The notes under the pieces: generated by a model
Told to the model about the DNA's origin: nothing
Databases searched by the model: none
What the model saw: only the letters and a program-made list of their open reading frames with translations
Position numbers and translations under genes: made by a program
Shown: positions 1 through 9,449 of the stretch, one piece after another
Layout of the letters: each line of letters begins with the position of its first letter
How positions within the stretch are numbered: position 1 is the stretch's first letter
DNA from: Hoylesella shahii DSM 15611 = JCM 12083
GTDB taxonomy: Bacteria; Bacteroidota; Bacteroidia; Bacteroidales; Bacteroidaceae
DNA length: 64,000 bases
Reading direction: 5' to 3'
Assembly: GCF_000613445.1 (NCBI RefSeq)
Contig: NZ_BAIZ01000010.1
Location: forward strand, 20,930 to 84,929

Positions 1-2622
1 GTCATTTCGCCATCGCGTCTAAGCAAAATTTCATCGCCCGAGGCGGGATCGATGCCTAATGAGCGCACCACCCAAATGCGATTAACCGACTGTCCTTCTT
101 CGTATCGAGGCAAGGGAGCATTTTTTAGGTTTCCAGCATTCACGTCATTGAGGTGTCTCATGGCCTCTGATATTTCCAAGAGCTTGTCTGTGTTGTGCGA
201 ACCATTAATGGTAACAGTCCAATACGACTGTTTGGCCATGTTGCGATAAGGAATTGCCGAGAGTGTCAGTTCCCATCCGCGGTTCTCCAGTTTACCAATA
301 TTTTCGGGATATTGGGCAAATCCCACGGATGGAGCAAGGCTCACCATGGTTATCATGTTATTAGTAACCTTGCGATAGTATTCCACGCGTGCCGTAAGTC
401 GATGGTCTAGAGCCCCCAATTCCAATCCCAAGTTGAGGTTATGTGTTGTTTGCCACTTTAGTTTTTCGTTGTGCATGGCAAGAATTTCGCTACCTGTGGC
501 GTCCGAAGAGTAGTAAGGCAGCAGCAAGTTGGCGTAAGTGTAGTAGCATGAGCCTGATAGGGGTTGAAGCCTTGCGAGCCTGTGGTGCCGTAGGTAGCAC
601 GCAGAACGAAGTCGGAGAGCCACGAGAGGTTTGCCAACCACGTTTCTTTCTTAGCATCCCAACGCAAGCCAGCCGACCAGAATGGCGCCCAACGGTTATC
701 TTTACCAAACTCTGACGAACCATCCAGTCGTAAATTGAAGTCAATTGAGTACTTATACTTATACGAATAGCCACCAGCCAGCACCCATCCAATGCTTCTG
801 CTGGTGCTTTCGATGCCGTCTACCTTCTCATTATATTTCTTACCGAAGAGCAAGTTGTCCATATTGTCGTTAGGAAAGCCCGTAACATAGTTGCCATAGG
901 TTTCTCGGCTGTGTTCTTGAACACTCATTCGGGCATTAGCGTTATATAATGGTCGGCCAATTGCTTATTCCAGCTACCAGTAAGGTCGATGCCCCACTTC
1001 ACTAATTCGCTTTGACTGCGGCGATAATCGCCTCTGAGTGTGGGGTCGGTTAGTCCATCAAAAGCCGTATGTTGTGCAGGTCGGAATTTATCTCTGCTTC
1101 CCACGCTCTTAGAGAGCGAGAAAGCAGCTTCCAATCGCAAATCTTTCAGCGGAGTATATTCCACCTTAAACAGTTCGCGAACGCTAAAATTCTTACTTCT
1201 GTCTTTACTGTTAAACGTAGTGTTATACATTGGATTGAGGTAATCCGAGTCGCCTCCCAGTCCTGAGAAGTCGTCTAGTCGCTTCAAAAGTTCTCCATTT
1301 TCGCTATAAGGTTTAAGATATGGGTTGAGCAATGCATATTGGTCGAAGCTTCCCCAGGGCGATTCATCGGCTGTAGAGTTATCCAGTGTGATGCTATTTT
1401 TGAGCAACACCTTAGGCAATCGATATTGAAAATCGAGTGCACCAGTAAGCACATCGCGCTTACTACCTTTCATTACGCCAGGCGAATGGTTATATCCCAC
1501 GTACATACGATAGCGTAAAGCCTCGTCGCCACCCTCCAACGTAACGGTGTGTCGTTGCTGTAAGGAAGTTTGCAAGGGTTTATCAAGCCAATAAGTATCG
1601 ACTCCCGAAAGCACTTGTCGCAACTTAGATTGGTACAATCTCCATTTATCAACTGTTGCTCCACCCATAGTATACAGTCCGCTTATGCGTTCGGCCTCCA
1701 GTTTTTCGCTAGCGTTCATGAGGTTATATCCAGTGAGGTCGGGATTTTCCACGCGGAGTTCGCCACCGTAGGTCACCCATATACGTCCAGGTTTAGGTGT
1801 TTTTGTTTCGATTACGATAACGCCGTTAGCGGCCCTCGAGCCATAGATGGCCGTTGCGGCGGCATCTTTTAGCACCACAACAGAAGCCACGCGGTCGGGG
1901 TCGAGGTCGGCTAAAGTTTGCACACTTATTTCAAAACCATCCATGATAAGCAAGGGTTGGTTGGCATAGGTTTCGTATTCACCTTGCACAGCAAGCACCT
2001 TACTGCTAGCCGAGCTAGCTAAATCCATGTTAGCACCTCCTCGCATGCGCATGTCGGGCAGGTTGTTGGGGTTAGAACCGCTAACGATATTCTCGGCGAT
2101 ACGTAATCCTGGAGCGATGGCCGACAAAGCTTTGGCGATGTTGGTGGCGCTATATCGCTTGATATCTTCGCCTTTCATGGTAATGGCCGACCCAGTAAAT
2201 CCTTCTTTCTTTCTATTAAACATACCCGTAACCACAAACTCGTCGAGCATCTTTGCATCCGATTTAAGTCTTACGGTGACATTAGCCTTGGCCCTAACAT
2301 TGATAGCCTGCATACCCACATAGGTGATATGTAGTTCGGTTCCCAGCTTAATGCCCGGCAAGAAGAAGTTACCATCTCCGTCGGTCACGGTTTTTTGTCC
2401 TGTTGCGATAGCCGTAACGGTGGCTCCCATCACGGGTAATCCATCCTCATCTGCCACCACATGTCCTCTCACATCCACTCTGCCGTCGTCGCCTTTCTGC
2501 AAGAGTGGCGCGCGTTGTGCGCCCTTATCTGGTGCAAATGGAATGGAGCCCCAGGCACAGAAAAAGGGAAAAAGCAGAAGTGAACACGAGGTTATGCCTC
2601 TTAGCACTAGGTTCTTTTTCAT
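1..2622 (-). CDS. SusC-like TonB-dependent outer-membrane porin (3' end off window; two frameshifts)
   Basis: Outer-membrane SusC/RagA-type porin that would import a glycan or peptide with a SusD partner. The signal peptide (MKKNLVLRGITSCSLLLF...) is followed by a CarboxypepD_reg-like domain at about residues 48-120 (VRGHVVADEDGLPVMGAT), a plug domain (LLIMDGFEI; DAAATAIYGSRAANGVIVIE) and barrel strands. The frame breaks at about 941 and about 544. Adding one base at each restores one continuous SusC reading to the left edge (LNARMSVQEHS; then ATYTYANLLLPYY). The C-terminus and any SusD lie outside the window. A good minus-strand promoter sits about 230 bases upstream. Family certain; substrate unknown. 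The breaks are probably sequencing errors, though a true pseudogene cannot be excluded for this gene alone. Confidence 0.9.
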
Positions 2623-2853
2623 AATCAGTTGTTTTGAGATTGGTATTTTGTAGCCTGTTCACATTGGCAACAGTTTGCGCGAACGCATCGAGTAAGCCTT
2701 GTTTAGGGCTATTGTGAAGCTAGTTGTTTGTGTGTCGGCATTGCATGGAGAAAGGTCGGCACGGGGTTAACGATGTGTCTAGTATATGGTATGTGTCGGA
2801 GAGCGGTGTCTTGGCACACACCCTAGTTACTTTAAAACATGTATTTACGTTCG

Positions 2854-2885
2854 CAAATTTAGGATTTATTTTACAAACCTGCAAA
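2854..2885 (-). promoter_or_regulatory. Bacteroidota sigma-ABfr-type promoter for the SusC gene
   Basis: On the minus strand TTTG is followed after 20 bases by TAAATTTG, matching the TTTG/TAnnTTTG consensus. The start site should be near 2847, giving a 5' leader of about 225 bases before the SusC ATG at 2622. I see no clear riboswitch fold in the leader. Confidence 0.7.
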
Positions 2886-2941
2886 TATTTTGAATGTATT
2901 TGCACCCTTCGTTCGTATTAAATACAGTATAGGATAATTTG

Positions 2942-3238
2942 AGCACGCTACAACCAGAAGATGATGCTGACACCAAATACTATAGATCTCGTTGTTATCG
3001 ATTGCCCACTGCAGACGAGTTTGAAGAAATTCCAACTAGATGCGAATGAAAATGGGTAATACGCAATAATATTAAGGGTTATATTCTAAGTCGCAATGGT
3101 GCGTCTATCTTCTTGCAAGCAACAGACGATAACAACAATTTTCCCTCACTTAGATATTGGTCTCGCTCGCTCAATACTAAGAATTACAATGAAGCAATGA
3201 TTCTTCAAGCACAACATTTATTGGTATTAAAGTCGTAA
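2942..3238 (+). pseudogene. Fragment of a FISUMP/major-paralogous-domain surface protein
   Basis: Frame 2942 reads as a degraded secreted-protein domain: STLQPEDDAD, then YYRSRCYRLPTADEFEE, a stop where TGG (Trp) is expected after RCE, then KWVIRNNIKGYILSRNGA, SIFLQATDDNN, YWSRSLNTKNYNEAMILQ and a stop. The pattern (RLPT.. EFEEL..RC.W.W...NGVKGY......G.SIFLPA.....YWS.SL) is that of FISUMP-like domains common in large Bacteroidota surface proteins, as I recall the family. There is no start codon and the 5' part is missing. Unlike the other broken genes, the lesion is an in-frame TGA rather than a run-length slip, so this looks like a real relic. It lies between the SusC promoter and the recQ terminator. 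Confidence 0.6.
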
Positions 3239-3512
3239 AGTAGAAGGATATGCCGCACCCTTGGTAGCTTTATACGCCTTGTACCTCAATAGTTACCATA
3301 TAACCCGTGGCATAACCAAGCGTTACAACCAACAGCATTTCATCGCAACATGGGTAAACCACATGCATTTAGTTAGCAAACAATCGGCGTTGCGATGAGG
3401 GAAGCGCGAAAACGAAGTGCATTTCTCACACCCCTTGGCTACAGTCGTAGCCTTTATTGGGCAAAAACAGGGTGCGGAAGCCCTAGAACGATGCACACAA
3501 TTTCCACTAATC

Positions 3513-3560
3513 AAAACAGACACAAGGTATGTTCCTTAGCATATACTTGTGCCTGTTTTT
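3513..3560. terminator. Bidirectional intrinsic terminator downstream of recQ
   Basis: AAAACAG-A-CACAAG pairs with CTTGTG-C-CTGTTTT around a loop of about 19 bases. A T-rich tract follows on the plus strand and TTTT on the minus strand. It lies 113 bases past the recQ stop. Confidence 0.65.
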
Positions 3561-3672
3561 AGTTTTTTTCGTTTAACACCACTAACGATTTGTGCGCTTA
3601 ACACGTAATATCGCGGTCTTTGGCCATGCAAAAATGCCACATTCCTTACGTGCTAAGCAACCAAGATGCAAC

Positions 3673-5850
3673 TCAATTCGCCATTTCCGAAAGGAACTTA
3701 ATGCGCACCAACCTAATTTCATCGTCGGTATAATCGCCTCCAAGTTCTTCGGCAGCCGTATTAAGATCGTCGGTTTCGCTTTCCCTAAAATAGTCGTATA
3801 TTTCATCAACGCGGTCTTCGTCAATCACTTCTTCAAGGAAATAGTCGATATTGAGTTTCGTTCCACTGTTCACGATAGTCTCAATCTCACTCAAAAGGTC
3901 GTCAAATCCCATGTTAAGTGAGTCGGCGATGTCGTCAAGCGCCATCTGTCTGTCGATGTTTTGAATAATTTTTACCTTGTTCATGGATTTTTTGGCTACG
4001 GTTCTTACTCTTAGTTCTTCTGGCCTTTCAATCTGATTTTCTTCGCAATATGTCTTTATTAATTGGCAGAAAGCTTCCCCGTAGCGTTTAGCTTTACCCA
4101 CTCCCACACCAGGAATGTTTTGCAATTCTTCAAGTGTAATGGGGTAAGCCACGGCCATTTGTTCGATAGACACATCTTGAAAGATAACATAAGGTGGCAT
4201 GTTGTGTTTCTCGGCCACGTCTTTACGCAGCTGTTTGAGCAAGGAATACAATTGTGGGTCGAGTGTTGAGCCACATGCATCTCTCGATTCTTCTTCAAAT
4301 TCGTCGTCGAAATCGGTATCTTCCACAATCATAAAGGGCTGCGGTTGTTTAATGAAACGTTTTCCAGCCGAAGTAAGTTTCAGCAAACCATAGTTCTCCA
4401 CATCCTTTTTAAGATAGCCTGCAATAAGTGCTTGGTGTATCACAGGGTTCCAAATCTTGTCGTCTTCATCCTCTCCTGCCCCGAAATCGTCCAATTCGTG
4501 ATGCTTATGCGACACCAAATCGTCTGTTGGTCTGCCCTTAACAAAATCGATAACATAGTCACTTCTAAAATTTTCTTTAACGGCCATCACCGCTTTAAGC
4601 ACGATGAGCAGAGCCTCTTTGGCCTCGCGTTTGGATTTAGGATGTAAGCAATTGTCACAGTTATGACAGTTTTCTTCCGTATATTCTTCGCCAAAATAGT
4701 GGAGCAACATTTTGCGACGGCACACCGACGACTCGGCATAAGCGGCCGTTTCCAGGAGCAATTGTCTGCCGATATCTTGCTCGGACACGGGTTTGCCTTC
4801 CATAAATTTCTCCAGTTTTTGCAGGTCTTTGTTAGAATAAAACGTCACACAAAGTCCCTCGCCTCCGTCTCTACCCGCGCGACCCGTCTCTTGATAATAG
4901 CCTTCAAGACTCTTTGGGATGTCGTAGTGGATAACAAAACGCACATCGGGCTTATCAATTCCCATACCAAAAGCGATGGTAGCCACAATCACATCAATAC
5001 GTTCCATCAAGAAATCATCTTGTGTTTGCGAGCGTTTGGCACTGTCTAAGCCTGCATGATAGGGTTCGGCTTTGATGTTATTGGCCTTTAATATGGCCGA
5101 CAACTCCTCCACCTTCTTACGCGAGAGGCAATAGATAATACCACTTTTACCTGCATGTTGGCGAATAAACATAATGATATTACGGTCAACATCTTGCGTT
5201 TTGGGGCGCACCTCGTAGTAGAGATTAGGGCGATTAAACGAACTTTTAAATTCCAATGCGTTGCAAATACCCAGGTTTTTCTTAATGTCCGACCGCACTT
5301 TGTCTGTTGCTGTTGCCGTAAGCGCTATAACGGGCGCCTCGCCGATACGCAAGATGGTGGGCCTAATATTGCGATATTCGGGGCGAAAATCGTGTCCCCA
5401 CTCCGAAATACAATGCGCTTCGTCTACAGCATAGAACGAAACCTTCACCGACTGCAAAAATTCCACATTCTCATCTTTACCCAACGACTCGGGTGCTACA
5501 TACAAAAGCTTCGTTGCACCACGTCTCACGTCGTTCATTACCAGCTGTATGGCCGCCTTATTAAGCGACGAGTTAAGATAATGAGCCACGCATCCGTCTT
5601 CGCTCATGCCGTTCATCACGTCCACTTGGTTTTTCATCAGTGCGATAAGTGGAGATATAACGATGGCAGTTCCTTCCATCAAGAGCGACGGCAACTGGTA
5701 ACACAGGCTCTTACCGCCACCAGTTGGCATGAGCACAAAGGTGTCGTTACCCGCAAGAAGATTGCGGATGATAGCCTCTTGGTCGCCTTTAAACGAGTCG
5801 AAACCAAAATATTGTTTTAGCGGTTCTGTAAGATTAACGTCCTTAGTCAT
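3673..5850 (-). CDS. recQ: ATP-dependent DNA helicase RecQ
   Basis: 3'-5' superfamily 2 DNA helicase for recombination and fork repair, about 725 residues. Seen in order: Walker A MPTGGGKSLCYQLP, motif II AVDEAHCISEWGHDFRPEY, motif VI QETGRAGRDG, a zinc site (CRRKMLLHYF followed by CHNCDNC), a winged-helix region and an HRDC domain (LLKQLRKDVAEKHNMPPYVI ... LQNIPGVGVGKAKRYG). An acidic C-terminal extension of about 110 residues follows. The start at 5850 (MTKDVNLTEPLKQYFGF) is chosen because it begins at the conserved N-terminus; an in-frame ATG 38 codons upstream adds unrelated sequence. It is the third gene after clpP and clpX on the same strand, 184 bases behind clpX. Confidence 0.96.
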   Translation of the reverse strand: MTKDVNLTEPLKQYFGFDSFKGDQEAIIRNLLAGNDTFVLMPTGGGKSLCYQLPSLLMEGTAIVISPLIALMKNQVDVMNGMSEDGCVAHYLNSSLNKAAIQLVMNDVRRGATKLLYVAPESLGKDENVEFLQSVKVSFYAVDEAHCISEWGHDFRPEYRNIRPTILRIGEAPVIALTATATDKVRSDIKKNLGICNALEFKSSFNRPNLYYEVRPKTQDVDRNIIMFIRQHAGKSGIIYCLSRKKVEELSAILKANNIKAEPYHAGLDSAKRSQTQDDFLMERIDVIVATIAFGMGIDKPDVRFVIHYDIPKSLEGYYQETGRAGRDGGEGLCVTFYSNKDLQKLEKFMEGKPVSEQDIGRQLLLETAAYAESSVCRRKMLLHYFGEEYTEENCHNCDNCLHPKSKREAKEALLIVLKAVMAVKENFRSDYVIDFVKGRPTDDLVSHKHHELDDFGAGEDEDDKIWNPVIHQALIAGYLKKDVENYGLLKLTSAGKRFIKQPQPFMIVEDTDFDDEFEEESRDACGSTLDPQLYSLLKQLRKDVAEKHNMPPYVIFQDVSIEQMAVAYPITLEELQNIPGVGVGKAKRYGEAFCQLIKTYCEENQIERPEELRVRTVAKKSMNKVKIIQNIDRQMALDDIADSLNMGFDDLLSEIETIVNSGTKLNIDYFLEEVIDEDRVDEIYDYFRESETDDLNTAAEELGGDYTDDEIRLVRIKFLSEMAN

Positions 5851-6034
5851 AAATGGTCTAGGTTTCACAGATGTGAGATTATTAGCTTTCGCGCAGGGAA
5901 AGAGATGAAACAGGTGGCGCTGCAACTTGGTTGTATTAGCCAAAGGGCCATTCTTGGCTAGCAAGCATGTTTAGACGTTTTTTGTTTTGCAAACCAAGAC
6001 ACGCTCACAACGCCTCCTGTTCATGTTTTATTGT

Positions 6035-7267
6035 TTAGCCAGCCTGTTCTTGCAGGCCCGACTTGTCTAATTGTTCTTTAGCATAGGTCAAGGTAACATC
6101 GAAGTTTTTCACCTTCTTCGATGGCACTTCGAACATAGCATCCATCATCACAGCCTCGACAATGGAACGCAGTCCGCGTGCGCCAAGTTTATATTCCACG
6201 GCCTTATCCACGATATAGTCGAGCGCTTCGTTGTCAAAATTCAGGTTTATGCCGTCCATTTTAAACAGTTTTTCGTACTGTTTGATAATCGAGTTTTTCG
6301 GTTCCACCAATATTCGGCGCAAGGCTTCGCGGTCAAGCGGATTAAGATAAGTGAGCACGGGCAGACGTCCAATGATTTCAGGAATCAATCCAAACGACTT
6401 AAGGTCTTGTGGAAGGATGTATTTCATCAAGTCGCCCTTGTCTATTTTGCGCACATTTTGCACCGAGTTATAACCCACAACGTGCGTATTGAGTCGTTGT
6501 GCAATCTTTCTTTCAATGCCATCAAAAGCCCCACCGCAGATAAACAGAATGTTTCTTGTGTCAACATGGATGTAATCTTGATCGGGATGTTTACGTCCAC
6601 CCTTTGGTGGAACGTTTACCATGGTGCCTTCTAGTAGCTTTAGTAATCCTTGTTGCACACCTTCGCCACTAACATCACGTGTGATGCTGGGGTTATCGCT
6701 CTTTCGGGCAATTTTATCAATCTCGTCAACAAAGACGATACCTCGTTCGGCAGCGGCCACATCATAGTCGGCCACCTGCAAAAGTCGGCTAAGTATGCTC
6801 TCCACATCTTCTCCCACGTATCCAGCTTCGGTAAATACCGTAGCATCCACAATGGTAAAAGGCACGTCAAGCAGTTTGGCAATGGTTCGCGCCATGAGCG
6901 TTTTACCAGTACCAGTGCTACCCACCATGATGATATTGCTTTTTTCAATCTCCACGCCATCATCATCAATGGGCTGTTCCAAGCGTTTATAATGATTGTA
7001 AACCGACACCGAGAGGTAGCGTTTAGCCTCGTCCTGCCCAATGATATATTGGTCGAGATAAGCTTTGATGTCCATTGGTTTGGGAACATCTTTCAAGGTT
7101 TGGTTCTTTTTTCCCTTACTGGGTTTGGCCTTTGAAGCATTGGCCGACTTGGTTATCTCGTACGCCTGCTGAGCACAGTTATCGCAGATATAACCATTAA
7201 GTCCTGCTATAAGGTAGTTTACATCTTTCTCGCTTCTTCCGCAGAAGCTACATACATTCTTTGGCAT
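6035..7267 (-). CDS. clpX: ATP-dependent Clp protease ATP-binding subunit ClpX
   Basis: AAA+ unfoldase that recognises tagged proteins and feeds them to ClpP; 410 residues, normal length. The N-terminal zinc-binding domain has CSFCGRSE ... CDNC (four Cys). The AAA+ module has Walker [17 protein letters not shown], Walker [10 protein letters not shown], the pore motif GYVGEDVES and the ClpP-docking IGF-equivalent region. It follows clpP in the same direction after about 165 bases that hold a hairpin, so ClpX may be made both by read-through and from its own promoter. No defects. Confidence 0.98.
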   Translation of the reverse strand: MPKNVCSFCGRSEKDVNYLIAGLNGYICDNCAQQAYEITKSANASKAKPSKGKKNQTLKDVPKPMDIKAYLDQYIIGQDEAKRYLSVSVYNHYKRLEQPIDDDGVEIEKSNIIMVGSTGTGKTLMARTIAKLLDVPFTIVDATVFTEAGYVGEDVESILSRLLQVADYDVAAAERGIVFVDEIDKIARKSDNPSITRDVSGEGVQQGLLKLLEGTMVNVPPKGGRKHPDQDYIHVDTRNILFICGGAFDGIERKIAQRLNTHVVGYNSVQNVRKIDKGDLMKYILPQDLKSFGLIPEIIGRLPVLTYLNPLDREALRRILVEPKNSIIKQYEKLFKMDGINLNFDNEALDYIVDKAVEYKLGARGLRSIVEAVMMDAMFEVPSKKVKNFDVTLTYAKEQLDKSGLQEQAG

Positions 7268-7386
7268 TTATTCCTTTCGTTTGTTAACGGCTTAGTTCCG
7301 CTTGTCTTGTTGGTTTTGTTTGGCCTTCTTGTAATGGGCTAAACAAATTGCCCCACACGCTATGCCGAGGTTCAACAGCTATGTAC

Positions 7387-7421
7387 ACCTGTGCATAGCC
7401 TTAGCCAATGCACAGGTTTTT
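7387..7421. terminator. Hairpin between clpP and clpX
   Basis: ACCTGTGCAT at 7387-7396 pairs perfectly with ATGCACAGGT at 7408-7417. TTTTT follows on the plus strand only. In the direction of clp transcription there is no T-tract, so here it may act as an attenuator or mRNA-processing site rather than a full terminator. Confidence 0.45.
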
Positions 7422-7432
7422 CGCTGTTTATA

Positions 7433-8093
7433 TTATTTCTTCACCAGCACAGAGTCTATCATTCCATACTCCTTAGCCTCTTCGGCGTTCATCCAGTAGT
7501 TACGATCAGAGTCGTTCCATACCTTATCGAATGGCGTATGCGAATGATTTGAGATGATGGTGTAGAGTTCTTTCTTAAATTTAAGTATCTCTTTAGCCTC
7601 AATTTCTATGTCAGAAGCCTGTCCTTGCACACCTCCCAATGGTTGGTGAATCATCACCCTACTATGAGGAAGAGCCGAACGCTTGCCTTCTTGACCCGAA
7701 ACCAGCAACACTGCAGCCATCGAAGCAGCCATACCCGTACAGATAGTAGCCACATCGCTAGAGATAAATTGCATGGTGTCGTAGATACCAGACCTGCAGT
7801 AACGCTTCCACCGGGGCTATTGATATAGATAGAAATATCTTTTCCTGCATCAACAGAGTCGAGATACAACAACTGGGCTTGCAATGTATTGGCCGTATAG
7901 TCGTTAATTTCGGTACCAAGGAAGATGATGCGGTCCATCATCAGGCGCGAAAACACGTCCATTTGGGTTACATTCAGTTGGCGTTCTTCCAAAATATAGG
8001 GGTTGAGATAAGCTGCCTGAGCTTCATCACATCGTCTACCACCATCCCATTCATACCGAGATGTCCAGTGGCATACTTTCTAAAATCGTTCAT
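7433..8093 (-). CDS. clpP: ATP-dependent Clp protease proteolytic subunit ClpP (two frameshifts)
   Basis: Serine peptidase of the Clp complex. The corrected protein starts [21 protein letters not shown] at 8093 and gives 220 residues, the usual length. The oxyanion segment [11 protein letters not shown], the catalytic Ser region [18 protein letters not shown] and the catalytic His segment [10 protein letters not shown] are all present. The frame breaks at about 8022 (AAGG read as AAG) and about 7782 (GGG read as GG). Adding one base at each gives an unbroken gene divisible by three. Because ClpP is a conserved core gene and all catalytic parts survive, the breaks are probably consensus errors. 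It heads clpP-clpX-recQ with its own promoter; no trigger factor gene (tig) precedes it. Confidence 0.95.
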
Positions 8094-8166
8094 ATTCGTA
8101 TTAATATCCTTTCTTGATGATTGGGGTTTAGGGCCTATTGACCACCTATCCCGCTTGTTTGAACAA

Positions 8167-8197
8167 CAAAGTTAATAAAAAAAGTGTCTACTCCAAA
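8167..8197 (-). promoter_or_regulatory. Promoter of the clpP-clpX-recQ operon
   Basis: The minus strand has TTTG, 19 bases, then TAACTTTG: a perfect Bacteroidota consensus. The start near 8161 leaves a leader of about 67 bases before clpP. Confidence 0.8.
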
Positions 8198-8487
8198 AAT
8201 ATTAAGGGTATTTTTCCACACCCTTTTTAATGGTGCGCACAACCGCTATGCCACCACCTCGCCACACCTATTATATAAGGTGTGTTCTATCTCGCCACAC
8301 ATGCAATGGAGCAATGCAATTACTTACGCACCAATAACACTGTTGCAAACGTCATACCACAACCACGTTAAATCGGCAACAAGCTATTGCGGTTGTCGAA
8401 ATAATATCGTAAATTCGCAATGGGAATGTCCCTAAAAGCACCCATCCCTGCGCCGCACGCACAAAAGAAAATCAAACATCGCCAATT
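8198..8487. other. Intergenic region between divergent clpP and outer-membrane gene
   Basis: Apart from the clpP promoter just to the left, I see no gene, RNA or convincing plus-strand promoter here. A trigger factor gene would be expected next to clpP in some bacteria and is absent. Confidence 0.4.
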
Positions 8488-9366
8488 ATGAAACAAATTT
8501 GCTTATTGATTTGTGGTTTGCTATGTTGCACAAACGCCCTAGCACAGGAACAAAAGAAGCTCCGAAAAACGGTGCAAACCACCGAACGACCGTTGCCCAA
8601 ACCCCGACAGGCAGAGCCAAACCCCACGCTAAGCCCAACAACGACACTCTTCACCAGCCCCAACGTGCAAGAGAAACCGCTCTCGATAGCCGACTCCATT
8701 GCCATTGCCAACCGTTTTTGGAATGCAAACGACAACCTAAACCTACGCCTAACACAGCCCATGCCCACGCAAACAACGAGCCTATCTTCCACGCCTGCCA
8801 CCAACTACAACCGCGCTGGACAGCTAGGCGAATGGAAAGGGCTAAACTTTTATGGGCAGAGCTACCGCGAAACTTTTCCTGCCATGCTTGTAAGGCAAGG
8901 CGCAACGGTGGGCGTTAGTCGCACTTGGGACAAGCTTTCGTTCTCGGCTTTCGCCTCAGCCGACCGCTATCGCACATTCCACACAGCCACACAATTCGGT
9001 CTTGGCGGTTCGCTCTCCTATCGGTTCAGTCCTTATGTCAGTGCAACAGCCTTCGGTAGCTATTACAGCGTGCAGCCTTTCCTATCTTTGGCCACTTTCC
9101 CTTACGTCAACAGTTCGGCCTACGGCGGTTATTTCACCCTCGAAAACGATCGCTATGGTGTTGACCTTGGCGTGCAACGACGTTACGATTCCTATCGGCA
9201 ACAATGGATTGTTTCGCCCATTCTCACACCCAAATACCATTTTCCTCAGAAGTTCACCATAGAAGTTCCAGTTGGCGAAATGGTACGCGACGTCCTTGAA
9301 AAACTCATATTCGAGCGTCACAACAGTTCGCCCACAATCATGCCAGCAGTCCCTCACACTCGCTAG
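8488..9366 (+). CDS. Predicted outer-membrane beta-barrel protein of unknown function
   Basis: 292 residues. A clear signal peptide (KQICLLICGLLCCTNALAQ) is followed by a Pro/Thr-rich low-complexity stretch (about 25-110) and then alternating aromatic/polar strands (LSFSAFASADRYRTFHTATQ; GSLSYRFSPYVSATAFGSYY; YGVDLGVQRRYDSY) ending near PTIMPAVPHTR. The strand pattern suggests a small outer-membrane barrel. I do not recognise a named family. It is divergent from clpP and 83 bases before rarA, which has its own promoter, so the two need not be co-transcribed. Function unknown. Confidence 0.75.
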   Translation: MKQICLLICGLLCCTNALAQEQKKLRKTVQTTERPLPKPRQAEPNPTLSPTTTLFTSPNVQEKPLSIADSIAIANRFWNANDNLNLRLTQPMPTQTTSLSSTPATNYNRAGQLGEWKGLNFYGQSYRETFPAMLVRQGATVGVSRTWDKLSFSAFASADRYRTFHTATQFGLGGSLSYRFSPYVSATAFGSYYSVQPFLSLATFPYVNSSAYGGYFTLENDRYGVDLGVQRRYDSYRQQWIVSPILTPKYHFPQKFTIEVPVGEMVRDVLEKLIFERHNSSPTIMPAVPHTR

Positions 9367-9413
9367 TCTCATTCAAGGCTTGCACACCAGCCACCAATCT
9401 ACATCTCTTTTAT

Positions 9414-9444
9414 TTTGTGGAGTAGCACGTTTTCGCTACCTTTG
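9414..9444 (+). promoter_or_regulatory. Promoter of rarA, predicted to give a leaderless mRNA
   Basis: TTTG at 9414-9417, 19 bases, TACCTTTG at 9437-9444: a perfect consensus. The rarA ATG is at 9450, only 6 bases after the -7 element, so transcription should begin at or next to the start codon. Confidence 0.75.
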
Positions 9445-9449
9445 CAGCA

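Noticed and set aside
5155..5820. 221-codon open frame on the plus strand
   Set aside because: Antisense shadow of recQ; no recognisable features.
7433..8093. Programmed frameshifting in clpP
   Set aside because: Two breaks, no slippery heptamer or pseudoknot, and the same kind of break in a dozen unrelated genes; sequencing error is simpler.
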